Assembly: GCA_031278095.1 (NCBI GenBank) | Contig: JAITLC010000106.1 | Span: 1 to 40,328 of the forward strand | Length of the DNA stretch: 40,328 nt | Source: Treponema sp. | GTDB taxonomy: Bacteria; Spirochaetota; Spirochaetia; Treponematales; Breznakiellaceae | Direction: 5' to 3' | Shown here: piece after piece, positions 35,642-40,328 of the stretch | Layout of the letters: every line of letters starts with the position of its first letter | Numbering within the stretch: position 1 is the stretch's first letter | The notes under the pieces: model-generated | What the model saw: the letters and a program-made list of their open reading frames with translations, nothing else | Told to the model about the DNA's origin: nothing | The model's database searches: none | Program-made: the position numbers and the translations under genes

Positions 35642-36424
35642 ATGGATGAAGATTTGTCCAGCCTATTTGTAGAAGAACGGCGCAGTAAACTCCTTGACAT
35701 TATCAAACTGAAAAAAAGGGTGACCATTGGCGAGCTTGCCAGAAGTTACAACCTCGGCGAAGCGACAATTCGCCGGGACTTGATTGCATTGGAAAACAAG
35801 GGCCTGGTTAAACGGGCTCATGGCGGCGCCATGCTGGCTGATCGCATGACAGAAGAGATCGCCTATAACGATAGGGTTTGGCAGCATACGAAAGAAAAAC
35901 AGGCCATTACGGCGGCGATGGTTCAGTATGTTTCCGATAGTGAGGCGATTTTTATAGACGGTGGAACCACCACTCAGTATGTCACTAATGTTCTGCGGGC
36001 CAAGAGCAACCTTATTGTGCTCACCAATTCCCCCTCCATAGCTGCGGAAATTGCCGAAGTTAACGGAAGTATGGCGCTGCTTACCGGCGGCGAATTGCAT
36101 GTGAGAACCAATGTACTGTTCGACCCCCTGACCATGGCGGCAATACGCCAGTTCCGGGTAGATCACGCCATCCTTGGGATGTCGGCAATGATGCCGGATC
36201 AGGGTTTTTTCACTGCCAGTCATAACGAGGCGGAGATCAAGCGTTCGGTGATAGACTATGCGAACAAAACCACCGTCGTCATGGATTCAAGCAAGATAGG
36301 CAAGTCGGTGTTCAGCTTTGTATGCGGTTTTGACCGTATTGACCAGCTTATCATCGATTCCGGCGTCCCGGAGAAAGTGGTGGAAACCCTGGAAAACAAA
36401 GGAGTGGAAGTGGTTATTGTATAA
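35642..36424 (+). CDS. DeoR/GlpR-family transcriptional regulator
   Basis: This 260-residue regulator has an N-terminal HTH (about 10-62), RRSKLLDIIKLKKRVTIGELARSYNLGEATIRRDLIALENKG, with the family signature RRDLxxLExxGLVKRxHGGA. The C-terminal sugar-phosphate-sensing domain shows FIDGGTTTQYVTNVL, LTNSPSIAAEI, LTGGELH and VVMDSSKIGKSVF. ATG 35642 is chosen for AGGGG 6 nt upstream and because the family starts here; a frame from 35570 would read repeat DNA. Such proteins usually repress adjacent sugar genes and are released by a phosphorylated intermediate. The sugar importer downstream is the likely target. Confidence 0.92.
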   Translation: MDEDLSSLFVEERRSKLLDIIKLKKRVTIGELARSYNLGEATIRRDLIALENKGLVKRAHGGAMLADRMTEEIAYNDRVWQHTKEKQAITAAMVQYVSDSEAIFIDGGTTTQYVTNVLRAKSNLIVLTNSPSIAAEIAEVNGSMALLTGGELHVRTNVLFDPLTMAAIRQFRVDHAILGMSAMMPDQGFFTASHNEAEIKRSVIDYANKTTVVMDSSKIGKSVFSFVCGFDRIDQLIIDSGVPEKVVETLENKGVEVVIV

Positions 36425-36433
36425 AAGCCGTAG

Positions 36434-37261
36434 ACGCGCTTCAGCGGGCCTGGGCAAACTGCTGTATTTTCTGTAGCAAAAGCGGGAATTACCAGGGATC
36501 CCGGTTCCATGCAGGAGCTGTATGAACTGTGTGTGCAAATTACTAACCCGGCTGCCAATCAATATGGGTACGCGTTCAGGGGCAAGGGAGCGCCTGTTAA
36601 CCACTATCTCCCCTGGACCTTCCATGAGGTTCCGAATATAGACCCTGATAATCAGCATTTCCTTAAAGACGGAACCTCCGTATACGCCGGCCCGGATTTT
36701 TTAGCGGCCCTAAAGCGCTATATTGATCTGTATCACAAAGCGGCGCCTGCGGATGCGGTTAACTGGGGATTTAATGAACAGCTTAACGGGTTTATTTCCG
36801 GGGTAACCCCGTATCTGATGCAGGATCCTGATGCGGTGCCTACCGTAACTGAATATCTTACGGCAGATCAGTTTAAAGTAATTCCCGCTCCTTTAGGGAA
36901 AGCGAAAACTCTTTTGGGTACAGGGAGGGTAAGCGCCGGTCTTGCCTTATCCGCCAGGTCCAAAAATCAAGATGAAGCATGGGCGTTCATGACTTGGCTC
37001 AGCGCTCCGGCTCAGAATGCGGTATATGCCAAAGCTTCGGGATTCCTTCCTATCCATACGGTAACATACGAAGGCGACGCTTACTTCGGCGGCGGATTTT
37101 ATACGGCCTGGGCGGATATTGTAAACACCCCCGGGTATGTTACCTTCGCCCGCGATGACCCCAGGGTTGATCTGGTAGCCGCATGGGATCAAAGGCACGA
37201 AGCCGATCTGCAGGCGGTACTGCTGGGACAAAAAACTCCCGAAGAAGTATGCGCGGAATAG
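36434..37261 (+). pseudogene. Sugar-binding protein lacking its N-terminal half
   Basis: The open frame starts right after a stop codon at 36431, 7 bp past the DeoR gene, and runs 275 codons. From about FSVAKAGITRDPGSMQELYELC it reads as the C-terminal two thirds of a family 1 solute-binding protein: NWGFNEQLNGFISGVTPYLMQDP, FKVIPAPLGKAK, RVSAGLALSARSKNQDEAWAF and AVYAKASGFLPIHT. Family members have about 420-440 residues, with a signal peptide and an N-terminal lobe; both are missing. The first ATG is at 36509, and no ribosome site is seen. It cannot be exported as it stands. The permease genes behind it are intact. Confidence 0.8.
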
Positions 37262-37291
37262 ACCGAATATTGGAAAAAATAAAGACTTTTG

Positions 37292-38185
37292 ATGAAATTA
37301 AAGCTTAAAGGGGCAGGGGGCGTCTACGGAAGAATGCTCCTGCCCATGTTTATTATCCTGGCGGTTTTTACGTACGCTCCCCTGCCGCAAGGCATCAGGC
37401 TTGCCTTTATGCGTTTTTCATTCTTCAATATGAGCCAAAACCGCTTTAACGGAATTGATAATTTTGTTGAAATTTTTTCTGATACCAATGTCAAATTTTC
37501 CCGGCTTGTTTATAATACCTTCATTTGGATTATATTTTCTGTGGCCGGGCAGTTCATCCTCGGGTTTACGTTGGCTCTGCTGCTTCGCAAACCCTTTAGG
37601 GGCCGGGGGGTATATACTGCGCTGGTATTCTATGTGTGGGCCATGTCGGCCTTTGTCATGGGGCTTACCTGGTCCTGGCTTTACAACGGGCAGTTTGGAA
37701 TTATCAACGATGTTTTTCAGAGGTTCGGTTTCATAAAAACACCAATCGGATTTCTTTCCAATCCTAATAACGCGTTGCCTTCAGTGATTGTAGCAAATAT
37801 CTGGATGGGTATTCCTTTTTTCGGAATAATGCTTTTGGCGGCTCTCCAATCGATTCCCAATGAACTCTACGAGTCTGCCATGCTTGACGGTGCAGGGAAG
37901 ATTTATCAGTTTATCAAAGTAACTGTTCCGTATATTCAAAGTACCATTACCACCACATTGCTCTTGAGGCTTATCTGGACTATGAATTCGGCGGAACTTA
38001 TTTACGGCATGACAGGGGGCGGCCCGGCAAATGCTACTAATACTTTTGCGGTAGAGATGATAAATAAGACAAAGGCGTTAAATTATGGCCGGGCTTCGGC
38101 TATGGGTGTTATTATTCTTATTATCCTTTTTATTTTTGTTAATTTTTATCTCCGGTTTGTTTCCAAAAAGGAGTTTAAGCTGTGA
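37292..38185 (+). CDS. ABC sugar importer permease, MalF/UgpA-like
   Basis: Inner-membrane permease of 297 residues. Helices are visible at GRMLLPMFIILAVFTYAPLPQGI, FIWIIFSVAGQFILGFTLALLL and MGVIILIILFIFVNFYL. The EAA loop reads YESAMLDGAGKIYQFIKVTVPYI. YNTFIWI and TGGGPANATNTFAVEM are typical of the UgpA/MalF group. ATG 37292 follows a TTG that could also start. It overlaps the next permease by 4 bp. Its binding-protein partner just upstream is truncated. Confidence 0.92.
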   Translation: MKLKLKGAGGVYGRMLLPMFIILAVFTYAPLPQGIRLAFMRFSFFNMSQNRFNGIDNFVEIFSDTNVKFSRLVYNTFIWIIFSVAGQFILGFTLALLLRKPFRGRGVYTALVFYVWAMSAFVMGLTWSWLYNGQFGIINDVFQRFGFIKTPIGFLSNPNNALPSVIVANIWMGIPFFGIMLLAALQSIPNELYESAMLDGAGKIYQFIKVTVPYIQSTITTTLLLRLIWTMNSAELIYGMTGGGPANATNTFAVEMINKTKALNYGRASAMGVIILIILFIFVNFYLRFVSKKEFKL

Positions 38186-39048
38186 CCAGGTTATATGGCA
38201 CAATATTTATTAAACGCCTGTCTGAGTTTCTCTACAGACTGGGACGGTTTATCGGGCTTGGAGCTTTTCTTGTTTTTATGCTTTTCCCCCTGGTTTGGAT
38301 TGTTCTTATCTCCTTTAAACCGATGAATGAAATCTATCTTTTTCCGATAAAATACCTGCCCGCAAGGTTTACGCTGGATAGTTACCGAAAGGTTTTAACC
38401 ATGGCCCGTTTTGGGGTTTACTTTCGGAATTCTCTGGTAATTTCCGTTATTGCCGCTGCCGGAGGGCTTTGTATCAATGTGATCTCCGGCTTTTCCCTGT
38501 CCCGTCTTAAAAGCGGTAAGGTCCTGCAGAGGATCCTTTTGATCCTCTATTTTTCTCAGATGATTCCCAGTTTTATACTTATGATTCCCCTTTTCAATAT
38601 GATATCCCAAATTCGTTTATCCAACAATCTGGTAGTCCTGACGATTGTTTACGGGACGACAACCGTAGGCTTTGGATCTATTATGTCAAAGAGTTTTTTT
38701 GATCATATTCCGCCGTCTCTGGAGGAGGCTGCGCTGATTGATGGCTGTAGTCATGTAAGCGCAATTTTCAGGGTGATCCTTCCGGTTGCTCTTCCGGAGC
38801 TGGTAGCTATTTACTGTTTCCTTTTTGTTGGTATGTGGAATGAACTATGGCTTGCGGTAATGCTTATTTCCGATGAACGGAAACTAACTATACCGGTAGC
38901 CTTGAATGGTTTTATTGGGAAATCGGGGGTTGGGTGGGATATTATGAGTGCCGGTATTGTGCTGGCCCTGCTTCCGACGATGATTATTTTTGCCGTCGGG
39001 CAGAAATATATTGTGGCAGGCCTTACCGAAGGCGGGGTTAAGGGGTAA
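38182..39048 (+). CDS. ABC sugar importer permease, MalG/UgpE-like
   Basis: Inner-membrane permease of 288 residues with GTG start inside the end of the previous gene (4-bp overlap). Helices include FIGLGAFLVFMLFPLVWIVLISF. FKPMNEIYLFP, YFRNSLVISVIAA and the EAA loop LEEAALIDGCSHVSAIFRVILPV identify the group. The C-terminus is YIVAGLTEGGVKG, the typical ending of UgpE-type permeases. No ATPase gene is nearby. The URO-D-like gene follows by 5 bp. Confidence 0.92.
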   Translation: MTRLYGTIFIKRLSEFLYRLGRFIGLGAFLVFMLFPLVWIVLISFKPMNEIYLFPIKYLPARFTLDSYRKVLTMARFGVYFRNSLVISVIAAAGGLCINVISGFSLSRLKSGKVLQRILLILYFSQMIPSFILMIPLFNMISQIRLSNNLVVLTIVYGTTTVGFGSIMSKSFFDHIPPSLEEAALIDGCSHVSAIFRVILPVALPELVAIYCFLFVGMWNELWLAVMLISDERKLTIPVALNGFIGKSGVGWDIMSAGIVLALLPTMIIFAVGQKYIVAGLTEGGVKG

Positions 39049-39053
39049 TAAAG

Positions 39054-40081
39054 ATGATCGGAAAAGAGCGGGTAACCCGCAGCATTGAGTGGAAAAATCC
39101 GAATTCGCTGGTGGTTGAATGGGGTATTTCCGCCCGGACCTGGCTAAAGTACCGGGAAGCCCTGGAGCCCATTGCCAGGCGTATGCCCAACGATTTTTAT
39201 CAGTATGCAGGTCCCACGGATTACGATAAAATGCCCCCGGGTTTTGGTCAGGACGAATATTATGAAGACCCCTGGGGCTGCCTGTGGCACTGCAGGGCCG
39301 CGGGTATGCAGGGCATCATTGAACGCCACCCCCTGGCGTCCTGGGATGCCTTTGGGGTAAACTGCCGGATCCCTGGAAAACCGAGGATCTGGTACCTTTT
39401 GATCAGGGCGGATTTGAGGACAAGCTTAAATCACGGCTGAAGGAGGGATGTTTTATCCGCTGCAATGACGAGCGCTTGTGGGAACGGATCCACTTTCTGC
39501 GGGGTTTTGAAAACGCCATGCTGGACATTGCCGACGACGAGCCCAGGCTGCATGAGTTAATTGATAAAATTGTCGAGTACAATATTGAAGGTACCCGGAA
39601 ATATTTACAGTACCGTGAAGTGGACTGTATTGCCTTTCAGGATGACTGGGGCGAACAGTTCCGGCTTATGATCAACCCGGAGCATTGGCGGTATTTCTTT
39701 TTCGATGCGTATAAGCGGATGTTTCAGTCGGTGCACGAAGCGGGGAAGTACGTATATTTTCACACCGACGGGTACCTGCTTCCGATAGTTGACGATCTGC
39801 GGCGGGCGGGGGCGGATGTGATCAACCTGCAGTCGGGGTGTCAGACTCTGGAGGACCTGCGGGAGGTTTGTTACAAAAAAGTCTGCGTTTCGGTGGATCT
39901 GGACAGGCAGAAGGTGATGCCCTTTGGGACTCCCGAAGAAATGAAACAGCACGTGAGGGATATCTACTACACCCTGGAGGGTGCTCAGGGGGGCGTTTGG
40001 GTAAAAATGGATGTCTACCCCGATACGCCCCTGGAGAACATACGGGCCATGGCTGAGGTGTTTGAGGAACTGCGGGCCTAG
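39054..40081 (+). pseudogene. URO-D-like protein gene with a frameshift
   Basis: The gene begins MIGKERVTRSIEWKNP with AAGGGG upstream and reads on to about DAFG (39355). The matching sequence then continues in the -1 frame (KLPDPWKTEDLVPFDQGG, RIHFLRGFENAMLDIADDEPRL, YVYFHTDGYLLPIVDDL, GVWVKMDVYPDTP) to 40081. One base appears to be missing in TTTGGGGTAAACTG at about 39352-39363. The restored product of about 342 residues belongs to the uroporphyrinogen decarboxylase fold family, whose non-haem members occur in sugar and corrinoid gene clusters. Substrate unknown. A sequencing error is possible. Confidence 0.8.
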
Positions 40082-40085
40082 GGCA

Positions 40086-40328
40086 TTACCTGCCGTTTTT
40101 CCACTGCTTTCTGTACTCCGAGGGGGACATTTTTTCATGCTTCTTAAAGGTGTAGAAAAAATGATTCAGGCTGGCAAACCCGGTAATTTCACTGATTTCG
40201 GATATCCGTAAATCGCTGGATTGCAGTAGGCCTTTTGCCTTGTTCAGCCGGACCGTGATGAGGTATTCATTGGGGGAGAGGCCGATATATTTTTTGAATT
40301 CATGGCACAGATAGTATTTGCTGATGAA
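40086..40328 (-). CDS. AraC-family transcriptional regulator, C-terminal part
   Basis: The last 80 codons plus stop of a regulator whose start lies outside the window. The paired helix-turn-helix of the AraC/XylS family is clear: FKKYIGLSPNEYLITVRLNKAK, then LLQSSDLRISEISEITGFAS and LNHFFYTFKKHEKMSPSEYRK near the end. It faces the URO-D-like gene convergently (4 bp between stops). It probably controls a sugar cluster further on. Confidence 0.9.
   Translation of the reverse strand, partial: FISKYYLCHEFKKYIGLSPNEYLITVRLNKAKGLLQSSDLRISEISEITGFASLNHFFYTFKKHEKMSPSEYRKQWKNGR

Overview
The window looks like a chromosomal segment of a spirochaete, most likely a Treponema of the free-living or termite-gut type. 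This is inferred from gene content: a spirochaetal style of exported substrate-binding protein (signal ending ..ALFA-GG), an FeFe-hydrogenase maturation module, molybdenum-cofactor genes, many ABC sugar importers and a chemoreceptor next to a PilZ protein. No 16S gene or other decisive marker is present, so the genus is not proven. No tRNA, rRNA, CRISPR array or phage gene was seen.

Layout. 1-3792: the start of an exonuclease III gene on the minus strand, then clpS-clpA-aat on the plus strand, a compact N-degron proteolysis operon. 3836-13184: a seven-gene minus-strand purine operon, purE-C-F-M-N-D-L, in which every junction overlaps. 13239-16475: a YjfB-like small protein, an M18 aminopeptidase and gltX. 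16710-18268: an exported beta-barrel-like protein and a sirtuin. 18368-24841: a minus-strand train that begins with a FIST sensor and a hybrid histidine kinase and runs without a gap into moeA-moaB-moaC-moaA-MOSC (molybdenum cofactor). 24948-27462: a PilZ protein and a dCache chemoreceptor. 28064-30820: a minus-strand module of a TM1266-type regulator, hydG and hydE, which build the FeFe-hydrogenase H-cluster. 31384-34907: an LplABC/YtcQP-like sugar importer (binding protein plus two permeases, no ATPase). 34908-40328: a decaying region with an IS200-type transposase remnant, a DeoR regulator, a binding protein that lacks its N-terminal half, two intact permeases, a frameshifted URO-D-like gene and the end of an AraC regulator.

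The first 27 kb is tightly packed and orderly. From about 27.5 kb the character changes. Gene-poor gaps of 560-730 bp hold three families of dispersed palindromic repeats, called R1, R2 and R3 here, together with gene fragments. The hydrogenase maturation module sits between two inverted copies of R3. Its leader carries a promoter-overlapping palindrome followed by a rho-independent terminator that precedes the first gene, which suggests control by a repressor and by attenuation. That leader, the repeat families and the coupling of a FIST/kinase pair to molybdenum-cofactor synthesis are the most interesting points. No clearly new multi-gene system with unknown proteins was found; nearly all genes belong to recognisable families.
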